DNA of 5,224 bases. It comes from Alphaproteobacteria bacterium (GTDB taxonomy: Bacteria > Pseudomonadota > Alphaproteobacteria > Micavibrionales > UBA1664). Below, one piece after another: positions 1-5,224 of this stretch; the stretch's first letter is position 1, and each line of letters opens with the position of its first letter. A program made the position numbers and the translations under genes. A model generated the notes under the pieces. That model had not been told where the DNA came from. It saw nothing but the letters and a program-made list of their open reading frames with translations, and did no database searches. The stretch covers positions 1-5,224 of the forward strand of contig NVSI01000120.1 in the NCBI GenBank assembly GCA_002401195.1, read 5' to 3'.

Positions 1-917
1 CCTATAAAACATATCAAAAATCGCGTCTTATTCGCCTGTGGACTCACCTTGAGAGACAACGCGGAGGAGGAGGGGTCGTCAGTGGCCCAGGAGAAAAACA
101 AACGGAACTTGACCGACGTGCGTTGGATGTTGAAATGAAGCGCCTTGAAAAAGATCTGGAAAAAATCCGATCGAACAGAACGCTTCAACGAAAGGCGAGA
201 GAGAAAGAATCCTTTCCCATTATCGCGCTTGTCGGGTATACGAATGCGGGGAAATCCACGATATTTAATCGTTTGACGCAGGCGAATGTTTTATCAAAAG
301 ACATGTTATTTGCGACACTGGATCCAACGATGCGCGCCTTGAAACTGCCCAATGGTCAACAATCCATTATGTCGGATACAGTTGGATTTATTCGGAATTT
401 ACCGACTGAACTGGTCGCGGCCTTTGGCGCAACATTGGAAGAGGTGGTCGAGGCCGATATCATTTTGCATGTACATGATGCATCCAGTGAGGATATGGCA
501 GTGCAACATCAAACAGTTCGCAAAACATTGAAAAGCTTAAATATATCACCAGAATCAGATCACATTATTCACGTGTATAATAAGATCGATCTATTGCGTG
601 ATAAGGATGAATTTGAATTTAATCGGATCACGCAATCAACACGCAAAGATGCCTCGCGTTGCGCGATTTCGGCGGTCACGGGGCAGGGGGTAAACGACCT
701 TCTTAATACGATCATTTATCACCTGAATATAGGTCAAAATGATTACAATTTCTCCATTCCTGTGGAGGATGGAAAGGCGATTGCGTGGTTGCATGCCAAC
801 GCGACGGTGAATTCATGCGAATATAATGAAGAGGATGCCCAGGTCTGCGTTATGATGGGCGAGGCGGCGTACCACAAGTTTTTGAAGGTTTTTCACTACT
901 CTTCGTCTGATCTTTGA
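1..917 (+). CDS. hflX: GTPase HflX, 3' part (5' end outside window)
   Basis: Ribosome-associated GTPase of the HflX family, known to bind the 50S subunit and split stalled ribosomes under stress. The reading frame is open from base 3 to the left edge, so the gene is cut and 304 residues are visible. The visible N-terminal part has the HflX hallmark LIRLWTHLERQRGGGG followed by GPGEKQTELDRR (residues about 9-45), then a coiled helical linker. The G domain follows: P-loop GYTNAGKS (78-85), the FATLDPTMR segment typical of HflX, DTVGF (G3, 125-129), NKID (G4, 193-196) and SAVTG (G5, 223-227). A short C-terminal domain ends at a TGA. A TTG at 123 could be taken as a start, but conserved HflX sequence continues upstream of it, so it is internal. 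The last 68 bp overlap mazG on the other strand. The family assignment is very secure; the missing N-terminal domain is simply outside the window. Confidence 0.97.
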   Translation, partial: YKTYQKSRLIRLWTHLERQRGGGGVVSGPGEKQTELDRRALDVEMKRLEKDLEKIRSNRTLQRKAREKESFPIIALVGYTNAGKSTIFNRLTQANVLSKDMLFATLDPTMRALKLPNGQQSIMSDTVGFIRNLPTELVAAFGATLEEVVEADIILHVHDASSEDMAVQHQTVRKTLKSLNISPESDHIIHVYNKIDLLRDKDEFEFNRITQSTRKDASRCAISAVTGQGVNDLLNTIIYHLNIGQNDYNFSIPVEDGKAIAWLHANATVNSCEYNEEDAQVCVMMGEAAYHKFLKVFHYSSSDL

Positions 918-1704
918 TCAGGTTCCATGCGCTTAACATGTCATCGACGGACGCGTTTTCCAATGATATGTTTGCCTCTTTCAAATGATCTTCCATGGCG
1001 TTGAAACGTTCAATGAATTTAAGATTCGCCTTACGTAGCGCGCCTTCTGGTTTGTTGTCGGACCCGCAATGACGCCCCAGAAGAGCCACAGAAAACAATA
1101 AATCTCCGAATTCTTCTTCGATATGTTCTTGATTGTTTGCCGCGATGGCTTCTTTTAATTCCTGTGTTTCTTCGTCTATTTTTTGGAAAACATCAGAGAT
1201 ATCAGGGAAACGAAATCCAACGGCTTGGACTTTCTTTTGAATCTTAGAAGCCAAAGTAAGCGCGGGTAACGTTGTTGTGACGCTATCCAAGTAATGACCA
1301 CCCGCCTTGGTCGGGTTTTCCTTGTTTTTTGCCTGTTCCCAAACATTGCTGACGACATCTTCGGCCGTTTTCGCAATCGCGTCACCAAACACATGAGGGT
1401 GGCGATAGATCATCTTTTTTACGACACCATCAACGGCGTCATCGAATTCGAAATGCCCGTCTTCGGATGCCATTTTGGAATAAAAGACCGTGTGAAACAA
1501 CATGTCGCCAATTTCACCTTTTAACGCGTTCATGTCCTTGCGTTCGATCGCGTCCGTGATTTCGTACGCTTCCTCGATCGTGTCTTGTGTGATGCTGTCC
1601 AATGTTTGTTCGATGTCCCATGGACATCCACCGTTTGGATCGCGCAATGTTTCAACAAGAAGTTTTAAATCGTTTATGTCGTATCGGTCTTTATTTGTAT
1701 CCAT
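850..1704 (-). CDS. mazG: Nucleoside triphosphate pyrophosphohydrolase MazG
   Basis: Cytosolic all-alpha NTP pyrophosphohydrolase that hydrolyses (d)NTPs to NMP and PPi; in E. coli it is linked to house-cleaning of nucleotides and to lowering ppGpp. The 284-residue protein has the usual two MazG repeats. The first has LRDPNGGCPWD (20-30), the metal-binding EEAYE (44-48) and EIGDMLF (64-70), then RHPHVFGD (101-108). The second has EETQELKEA (178-186) and EEEFGDLLF (196-204), so both ExxE...ExxD sets look intact. The ATG at 1704 fits the family N-terminus, but no good Shine-Dalgarno is visible before it. E. coli MazG has about 263 residues. Here the family-like part ends near residue 262 (AWNLIKD), and the last roughly 20 residues are a Ser/Lys/Pro-rich tail encoded entirely opposite the 3' end of hflX. 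That tail is probably a read-on extension with no conserved role (inference). Confidence 0.96.
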   Translation of the reverse strand: MDTNKDRYDINDLKLLVETLRDPNGGCPWDIEQTLDSITQDTIEEAYEITDAIERKDMNALKGEIGDMLFHTVFYSKMASEDGHFEFDDAVDGVVKKMIYRHPHVFGDAIAKTAEDVVSNVWEQAKNKENPTKAGGHYLDSVTTTLPALTLASKIQKKVQAVGFRFPDISDVFQKIDEETQELKEAIAANNQEHIEEEFGDLLFSVALLGRHCGSDNKPEGALRKANLKFIERFNAMEDHLKEANISLENASVDDMLSAWNLIKDQTKSSEKPSKTCGTPPRPS

Positions 1705-1743
1705 AGGGCGAGGATAAGGACAATAGGGATCCGTTTCAATAGT

Positions 1744-1749
1744 ATTATA
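1744..1749 (-). promoter_or_regulatory. Possible -10 element of a mazG promoter
   Basis: On the minus strand this reads TATAAT, a perfect sigma-70 -10 hexamer, about 40 bp upstream of the mazG ATG, which would give a leader of roughly 33 nt. At 17-bp spacing the -35 position reads CATAAT, a poor match, so the promoter may be weak, activator-dependent or spurious in this AT-rich stretch. It lies in the imperfect repeat described separately. Confidence 0.35.
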
Positions 1750-1788
1750 ATTGTGTGATAATATATATTATGGAATATAATTGGTGTG
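1746..1788. repeat. Imperfect direct repeat flanking a 14-bp AT palindrome (operator-like)
   Basis: TATAATTGTGTG at 1746-1757 and TATAATTGGTGTG at 1776-1788 are near-identical direct copies starting 30 bp apart, about three helical turns. The perfect palindrome ATAATATATATTAT (1758-1771) lies exactly between them. The first copy overlaps the possible mazG -10 hexamer. This layout would suit a DNA-binding regulator of mazG, but in such AT-rich DNA chance similarity is quite possible. No known operator consensus was recognised. Confidence 0.4.
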
Positions 1789-1802
1789 TTTGTTATCAGG
1801 TG

Positions 1803-1840
1803 CAAATAACTGCGCATAGTTTCCTATACGTGGTTATTTG
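1803..1840 (-). other. 38-nt RNA hairpin after the small membrane protein gene
   Basis: The arms CAAATAAC (1803-1810) and GTTATTTG (1833-1840) are perfect complements. Inside them is a second 7-bp stem (1813-1819 with 1824-1830). Read as minus-strand RNA, the inner stem is CGUAUAG-GAAA-CUAUGCG: a GNRA tetraloop, and the only non-Watson-Crick pair is a G-U wobble. Read as plus-strand RNA the same position is a C-A mismatch and the loop is UUUC, so the minus strand is favoured. The stems are separated by a 2x2 internal loop. The hairpin starts 8 nt after the stop of the upstream minus-strand gene, as a terminator or 3'-end stabiliser would. No U-tract follows on the minus strand; a T6 run (1845-1850) follows it on the plus strand. 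It could therefore be an mRNA 3'-end structure, an atypical terminator or a small palindromic element. Confidence 0.6.
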
Positions 1841-1848
1841 ATACTTTT

Positions 1849-2100
1849 TTAGCCGATTGTAAATTTTGGTGCGTCCGCTTTTGGCTTAGATAGCTTTAAG
1901 GTTTCTTGTCCAATGGTAATGTTTGCGTCAGCAGAAGATTTTTCTCTCTCTAAATCCTTACAAGCTTTTAATGTTCCTGCGATCAGTAGAGATGCAACAC
2001 AAATTTTAAAAACAAACCAACGTCCTCCGTCTTCTCTATCTGGCCCTAAAACGGCTTCAAAGAACTCGCTAACAACACCTTTATTGCTTTTTTTTGACAT
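1849..2100 (-). CDS. Hypothetical small single-pass membrane protein
   Basis: An 83-residue protein I do not recognise. A charged N-terminal part (1-27, with KK near the start and a DREDGGR stretch at 21-27) leads into one hydrophobic segment (about 28-46, WFVFKICVASLLIAGTLKA) that should span the membrane. A hydrophilic, Lys/Glu-rich tail follows, ending in two TIG motifs (62-64 and 81-83). Two cysteines (34 and 47) lie in or beside the membrane segment. There is no lipobox or cleavable-signal pattern at the N-terminus. It is considered real because AGGAG (complement of 2111-2115) sits 10 nt before the ATG, a promoter-like pair lies upstream, and a stable hairpin follows the stop. It stands alone between the metG-side operon and mazG with spacers on both sides. 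Its function is unknown; it may be lineage-specific. Confidence 0.72.
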   Translation of the reverse strand: MSKKSNKGVVSEFFEAVLGPDREDGGRWFVFKICVASLLIAGTLKACKDLEREKSSADANITIGQETLKLSKPKADAPKFTIG

Positions 2101-2110
2101 TATATATTAT

Positions 2111-2115
2111 CTCCT
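2111..2115 (-). promoter_or_regulatory. Shine-Dalgarno site of the small membrane protein gene
   Basis: The minus strand reads AGGAG, 10 nt before the ATG at 2100. This is the main reason to accept the 83-residue reading frame as a gene and to fix its start. Confidence 0.7.
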
Positions 2116-2138
2116 AAGTTTTAAAATTAACGCAACAA

Positions 2139-2167
2139 TGTATACTTTATGAAAAACATAAAGTAAA
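2139..2167 (-). promoter_or_regulatory. Putative sigma-70 promoter of the small membrane protein gene
   Basis: On the minus strand TTTACT (complement of 2162-2167) and TATACA (complement of 2139-2144) are separated by 17 bp. Each matches the consensus at four of six positions. Transcription would start near 2132, leaving a leader of about 30 nt with the AGGAG site. The -35 hexamer falls inside the tandem pentamer repeat. The call rests on spacing and position only. Confidence 0.45.
2143..2165. repeat. Short inverted repeat in the promoter spacer
   Basis: TACTTTAT (2143-2150) and ATAAAGTA (2158-2165) are perfect complements around a 7-nt centre. The arms cover most of the presumed -35/-10 interval of the small membrane protein promoter, so this could be an operator. 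An AT-only stem of this size without a U-tract is a poor terminator candidate for the upstream operon. Confidence 0.4.
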
Positions 2168-2179
2168 GTAAAGTAAAGT
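2160..2179. repeat. Tandem pentanucleotide repeat, (AAAGT)x4
   Basis: Four perfect, uninterrupted copies of AAAGT fill 20 bp in the non-coding gap between the PhnP-like hydrolase gene and the small membrane protein gene. The copies nearest the small gene contain its putative -35 hexamer. Such short repeats can change copy number by slipped-strand mispairing; whether this one does cannot be seen from one sequence. Confidence 0.9.
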
Positions 2180-2232
2180 TTTTGACGTTCTTCTTCTCCG
2201 GCTAGCTTTACGATGAATACATATGGTAAACG

Positions 2233-3063
2233 CTAAGTTAACGGATATAATTTAACGTCAATTTCCAGTCCATCATACGCGCATTCAATGTAATCGGGTG
2301 TTTCCGCGTTTAATGTTGCGTAATCTCCGCGCGGTGTTAAGTGTGTGAGGTAGATTTTTGAGGCCCCAATAACTTTATTCCATCTTAAAACGAGTTCTAA
2401 ATTGGCATGAACGGTTAACTCTTTTGTGTCTGTTCCGTATTGCCCACAATCGACGATCCATGTGTCGATGCCTTTAAGTGCGTTTAACGCCTTGTCATCT
2501 AAATCAGATGTATCGGTGGAATATCCGACATTTCCAATGCGGTATCCCAAGGATCGCCCACGGCCGTGAATTTGAACAAATGACGTCAATGTCAGGTCGT
2601 TATTAATGGTCACAGATTCATAATCTTTGATCTCATGAGCCACAATCAATGGAATATAAACGCCATCGGGGCTTTCGTTGAACATGTAATGAAAACGTGT
2701 TTTTAGGTCGCTTAGCGTGTGTTCATCGGCATAAATAGGCACACGAATATTATCATTCTCTTGCACGCGGCGTTGTTTAATCGCAACATAGCGCAAATCA
2801 TCAATACCATTGACGTGATCGCCATGAGGATGCGTGTAAATAACGGCATCGATATTCTCTATATTCTCACGCAAGGTTTGTGTCCGAAAGTCAGGGCCAC
2901 TATCGATGACAACACATGTACGTGCCGTACGTATCGCAATAGAGGCACGCGTACGGCGGTTTTTTGGCTCACCAGGATCACACGCGCCCCAATAATTGGT
3001 CGCAAGCGGTGTTCCGCCCGATCCGCCACAGCCTAAGATTGTTATTTTCGCCGTTTTACTCAT
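2233..3063 (-). CDS. PhnP-like metallo-beta-lactamase-fold hydrolase
   Basis: Metal-dependent hydrolase of the MBL fold, closest in layout to the PhnP / alphaproteobacterial 'MBL fold metallo-hydrolase' group found next to tatD. PhnP itself is a cyclic phosphodiesterase; the substrate here is unknown. Numbering from the preferred start (276 residues), the N-terminus has ILGCGGSGGTP and a WGACDPGEPKNRRTR segment typical of the group. VVIDSGPDFR (51-60) and the dinuclear metal motif HPHGDH (78-83) follow. Further likely ligands are H166, D184 in STDTSD and H241 in LTHL, followed by the family ending AYDGLEI. ATG at 3063 is chosen because it overlaps the tatD stop as ATGA, which suggests translational coupling, and the conserved part begins right after it. 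An in-frame ATG at 3075 would add four residues. Neither start has a strong Shine-Dalgarno. It is the last gene of the presumed metG operon, and no clear terminator follows. Confidence 0.92.
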   Translation of the reverse strand: MSKTAKITILGCGGSGGTPLATNYWGACDPGEPKNRRTRASIAIRTARTCVVIDSGPDFRTQTLRENIENIDAVIYTHPHGDHVNGIDDLRYVAIKQRRVQENDNIRVPIYADEHTLSDLKTRFHYMFNESPDGVYIPLIVAHEIKDYESVTINNDLTLTSFVQIHGRGRSLGYRIGNVGYSTDTSDLDDKALNALKGIDTWIVDCGQYGTDTKELTVHANLELVLRWNKVIGASKIYLTHLTPRGDYATLNAETPDYIECAYDGLEIDVKLYPLT

Positions 3064-3872
3064 GGTTTTTCCCATGTTTGGAGGGCTTTATCAAACAAAG
3101 TAAAGAAGTTGTCAGCCGTTATTTGCCCCATTTCTGTCCGTGTTTTGTCGAAGATTTTTGCCACGGCAAGGGCGGTGTTTTCAATATAGGCCGGTTGATT
3201 TGTTTTGCCACGAAATGGCGCCGGCGCAAGAAATGGCGCGTCTGTTTCAATCAACAAACGATCCATCGGAACCTTGGCCGCAATATCACGGAGCCAATCC
3301 ATTTTTTTGAATGTGATCATACCTGAAAATGAGATATAAAATCCAAGGTCCAAACCTTCCATTGCCATTTTTTCAGAAGACGAAAAACAATGAAGAACGC
3401 CGCGGATGTTTTTCACGCCTGCGCCCTCTTCTTTTAGAATGCGGATGCAATCATCGTCTGCATCGCGTGAATGAACGATCAGCGGTAACCCTGTTTCTTG
3501 TGCCGCCTGAATATGCTTTCGAAACCCTATTTCTTGGTCTTTACGGTCGGCGTGATCATAAAAATAATCGAGGCCGCTCTCCCCTATTCCAATCACTTTT
3601 GGGTCTGAATTTGCCAATTTTACGATGTCATCGACGCTATAGGCCTTTTCCGCCTCAACCGATGCGTCATGCGGGTGTGTTCCCACGCTGCACCACACGT
3701 TTTTCATGGGTTTTACGGTTGTTAAGATATCATCAAATTCTTCGGCGATGCGACAACAAATGGTCTGCATTCCAACGACATTCGCCTTATTCGCGTTGGC
3801 CACGATCTCGGCCGCATTCCCCAATTCTGTAATGTGACTATGTGTTAAATGGCAATGTGAATCGATATACAT
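3060..3872 (-). CDS. tatD: TatD-family metal-dependent hydrolase / DNase
   Basis: Cytosolic TIM-barrel amidohydrolase-superfamily enzyme; characterised TatD proteins are metal-dependent exonucleases, with roles proposed in DNA repair and turnover. At 270 residues it is the normal family length. The metal-ligand motifs are all present in order: DSHCHL (4-9; H6 and H8), GTHPHD (64-69), IGESGLDYF (96-104; E98), IVHSRDADDD (132-141; H134), HCFSSS (161-166; H161) and ETDAPFLAPAPFRGK (209-223; D211). The usual RGKRNEPAY signature reads RGKTNQPAY, a mild variation away from the metal ligands. The start is supported by the excellent AAAGGAGG site 7 nt upstream, embedded in the last codons of the preceding gene, whose TAG directly abuts this ATG. 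The stop overlaps the next gene's ATG. Which of the several TatD paralogues it is (YcfH-like or other) is not resolved; the metG neighbourhood favours the YcfH-like type. Confidence 0.95.
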   Translation of the reverse strand: MYIDSHCHLTHSHITELGNAAEIVANANKANVVGMQTICCRIAEEFDDILTTVKPMKNVWCSVGTHPHDASVEAEKAYSVDDIVKLANSDPKVIGIGESGLDYFYDHADRKDQEIGFRKHIQAAQETGLPLIVHSRDADDDCIRILKEEGAGVKNIRGVLHCFSSSEKMAMEGLDLGFYISFSGMITFKKMDWLRDIAAKVPMDRLLIETDAPFLAPAPFRGKTNQPAYIENTALAVAKIFDKTRTEMGQITADNFFTLFDKALQTWEKP

Positions 3873-4331
3873 CTAGGCGCCTCCTTTAAGGTAAATAATA
3901 CAAACACCTGTAAAAATAGACACGCCGCCCAGGGCCGTCCACCAATTGATCTGAATATCTTTAAAAAACAGCCATGAAAATAAGACGATGAAAAACGGAT
4001 AGGATATTTCAATCATGGAAACCATGGTGGCGTTTTTAACTGAAATGCCATAGAGAATTAAGAAATTGCCGCCTAAAATCGCAAGAGAACTGATGAGCAT
4101 ATAAAAAAGAAGTGTTTTATTTGATAAAACCGATCGTATTTCTTCGGCTGGATTTCCGAGGCTCCATGCCGATATCGCATAAAGTGGTAAAACAATAATG
4201 GCCTGACACATGACTAAAAAAGCAGGAGTAATTCCAGTCTTTAATAATTGTTCAGACAGAACGTAACCAAGTCCCCAGACGATCGATGCCGATAGAGCGA
4301 AAATAAACCATAAGGGCACGCCAAGTATCAT
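3873..4331 (-). CDS. Half-size EamA/DMT-type membrane transporter protein
   Basis: A 152-residue integral membrane protein resembling a single EamA domain of the drug/metabolite transporter superfamily. Five hydrophobic spans are visible, at about residues 5-25, 36-57, 73-94, 102-122 and 127-147. The spacing matches one EamA repeat, including the SMIEISYPFFIVLFSWLFFKD stretch (105-125) with a membrane glutamate, where family members carry a conserved E/P region, and a GG-containing last helix. Typical DMT exporters have two such repeats (about 290 residues, ten helices); one-domain members are known and are thought to work as dimers. It starts 3 bp after the metG stop and ends flush against the tatD start, so it is co-transcribed with them. 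No good Shine-Dalgarno is visible, which suggests coupling to metG translation. The substrate is unknown. No frameshifted second half is seen: tatD follows at once. Confidence 0.85.
   Translation of the reverse strand: MILGVPLWFIFALSASIVWGLGYVLSEQLLKTGITPAFLVMCQAIIVLPLYAISAWSLGNPAEEIRSVLSNKTLLFYMLISSLAILGGNFLILYGISVKNATMVSMIEISYPFFIVLFSWLFFKDIQINWWTALGGVSIFTGVCIIYLKGGA
3880..3887 (-). promoter_or_regulatory. Strong Shine-Dalgarno of tatD inside the preceding gene
   Basis: The minus strand reads AAAGGAGG, 7 nt before the tatD ATG. It is the best ribosome binding site in the window. It coincides with the Lys-Gly-Gly codons at the end of the EamA-type gene, so the C-terminal LKGGA of that protein is partly dictated by the site. 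Confidence 0.85.
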
Positions 4332-4334
4332 GAT

Positions 4335-5224
4335 TTACGCGGCCGCCTCTTCTTTAACAATATCCAATCGTGGGAAAACCCCTTGTGGCGCAGGAATCGA
4401 TGTTCCTGAGGTCAAGGCGCCCTGCTCTGTCACGCTATCAAATCCGCGCGCATCCATTGGAATAGTCAGTTGATCGAGTATCTTGTTCGCGCCTGTTGGG
4501 ACGATCGGTTGCGCCATAATCGCCGTGCAACGAATAACCTCTGCCAACACATAAAGAACCGTTTCCATGCGGGTGGGGTCTTCTTTTTTCAATTTCCATG
4601 GCGCTTGCGTGTCGATATAGGCATTGGCATCGGCAATAACGCCCCATACAGTTTCCAAATATTTATGAACGTGGATGTCATCAATATGCACCTCACATAA
4701 TTGTGGTAATGCATAAGCTTTGTTCAATAAATCAGTGTCATCAGCCGTAAAATCGCCTTTTTCAGGGATTTTCGCGTCACAATTTTTGGCAATCATTGAT
4801 AATGATCGTTGCGCCAAATTCCCAATACCGTTGGCCAAATCACCGTTAATGCGGTTGATTGCATTTTCATGCACAAAGTTTCCGTCATTCCCAAATGGAA
4901 GTAAGGACATGAGCGCATAACGCGATCCGTCACTTCCGTATGTGTTGAGCAATGTTTCAGGTGTAATGACATTACCAAGAGATTTAGACATTTTTTCACC
5001 CTCTACAACCCACCATCCATTGGCGTATATTTTTTTCGGGCAAGGAAGGCCAACCGACATCATAAAGGCTGGCCAGTAAATCGCATGAAAGCGCGTGATT
5101 TCTTTTCCAACCACATGGCAATCCGCAGGCCAGAATTTCTTAAACAGGCTCTCGTCTCCGCGCCCATACCCAAGGGAAGTAATATAGTTGGTGAGCGCAT
5201 CAATCCACACATACATCACATGTT
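4335..5224 (-). CDS. metG: Methionyl-tRNA synthetase, C-terminal part (5' end outside window)
   Basis: Class I aminoacyl-tRNA synthetase charging tRNA-Met in the cytosol. The frame is open to the right edge: the codons before the first ATG-like position read His-Val-Met-Tyr-Val-Trp-Ile-Asp-Ala-Leu, a conserved MetRS segment, so the gene is cut and about 295 residues are visible. Seen in order are YVWIDALTNYI, GKEITRFHAIYWPAFM (about 39-54), the ATP-binding KMSKS loop in EGEKMSKSLGN (about 74-84), GSDGSRYALM, then the helical anticodon-binding domain with NRINGDLANGIGNLAQR and QAPWKLKK. It ends in PRLD plus a short acidic/alanine tail (EEAAA). There is no C-terminal EMAP/Trbp111-like tRNA-binding domain, as in the short MetRS form of many Alphaproteobacteria. 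It is the first visible gene of the minus-strand operon. Confidence 0.97.
   Translation of the reverse strand, partial: HVMYVWIDALTNYITSLGYGRGDESLFKKFWPADCHVVGKEITRFHAIYWPAFMMSVGLPCPKKIYANGWWVVEGEKMSKSLGNVITPETLLNTYGSDGSRYALMSLLPFGNDGNFVHENAINRINGDLANGIGNLAQRSLSMIAKNCDAKIPEKGDFTADDTDLLNKAYALPQLCEVHIDDIHVHKYLETVWGVIADANAYIDTQAPWKLKKEDPTRMETVLYVLAEVIRCTAIMAQPIVPTGANKILDQLTIPMDARGFDSVTEQGALTSGTSIPAPQGVFPRLDIVKEEAAA

Noticed and set aside
123..125. TTG as the start of hflX
   Set aside because: The same frame encodes conserved HflX sequence (THLERQRGGGG, GPGEKQTELDRR) upstream to the window edge, so the gene begins outside.
1913..2152. 79-residue plus-strand reading frame opposite the small membrane protein
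   Set aside because: It lies antisense to a frame that has a good AGGAG site and a coherent membrane protein design, and no comparable start signal was seen for it.
2101..2232. Intrinsic terminator after the PhnP-like hydrolase gene
   Set aside because: No GC-rich stem followed by a T-run was found on the minus strand; the only inverted repeat is AT-only and better explained as part of the promoter region.
2964..3326. 120-residue plus-strand reading frame
   Set aside because: It is the shadow of the PhnP-like and tatD genes, spans their junction on the other strand, and its translation has no recognisable family features.
3329..3832. 167-residue plus-strand reading frame
   Set aside because: It is entirely antisense to tatD, whose motifs are complete; the Arg/Pro/Leu-rich composition is typical of a shadow frame.
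1..5224. A new defence, mobile or CRISPR-type system
   Set aside because: All larger genes belong to well-known housekeeping families, and no spacer-repeat arrays, transposase, integrase, toxin-antitoxin pair or nuclease-effector module is visible. MazG here is the standalone housekeeping type, not next to a mazEF pair.

Overview
The window looks like a piece of an alphaproteobacterial chromosome with a moderate, mid-40s G+C (estimated by eye). The evidence is the short MetRS without a tRNA-binding tail, the metG / tatD / PhnP-like hydrolase grouping, and a MazG and an HflX of alphaproteobacterial type. The fairly AT-rich sequence would fit a lineage such as Micavibrionales or Holosporales, but that placement is inference and needs a phylogeny.

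Layout. Positions 1-917 (+) hold the 3' part of hflX, a ribosome-associated GTPase; its 5' end lies outside the window. Everything else is on the minus strand, read from right to left. metG (methionyl-tRNA synthetase, C-terminal part, cut by the right edge) is followed by a half-size EamA/DMT membrane protein, a TatD-family metal hydrolase and a PhnP-like metallo-beta-lactamase-fold hydrolase. These four are packed with gaps or overlaps of a few bases and look like one operon. A 132-bp AT-rich gap carries a plausible promoter with four tandem AAAGT repeats. Next comes a small, unrecognised single-pass membrane protein with a clear Shine-Dalgarno site. After it are a strong 38-nt hairpin and an AT-rich region with repeats in front of mazG (nucleoside triphosphate pyrophosphohydrolase). 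mazG runs tail-to-tail into hflX, and the two coding regions overlap by 68 bp.

The recognised genes are mostly housekeeping: translation (metG, hflX), nucleotide-pool cleaning (mazG), and nuclease or phosphodiesterase-type hydrolases (tatD, PhnP-like). I see no CRISPR array, mobile element, RNA gene or obvious new defence system. The items most worth a second look are the hflX/mazG overlap, the orphan membrane protein with its flanking repeat and hairpin elements, and the EamA gene placed between metG and tatD.
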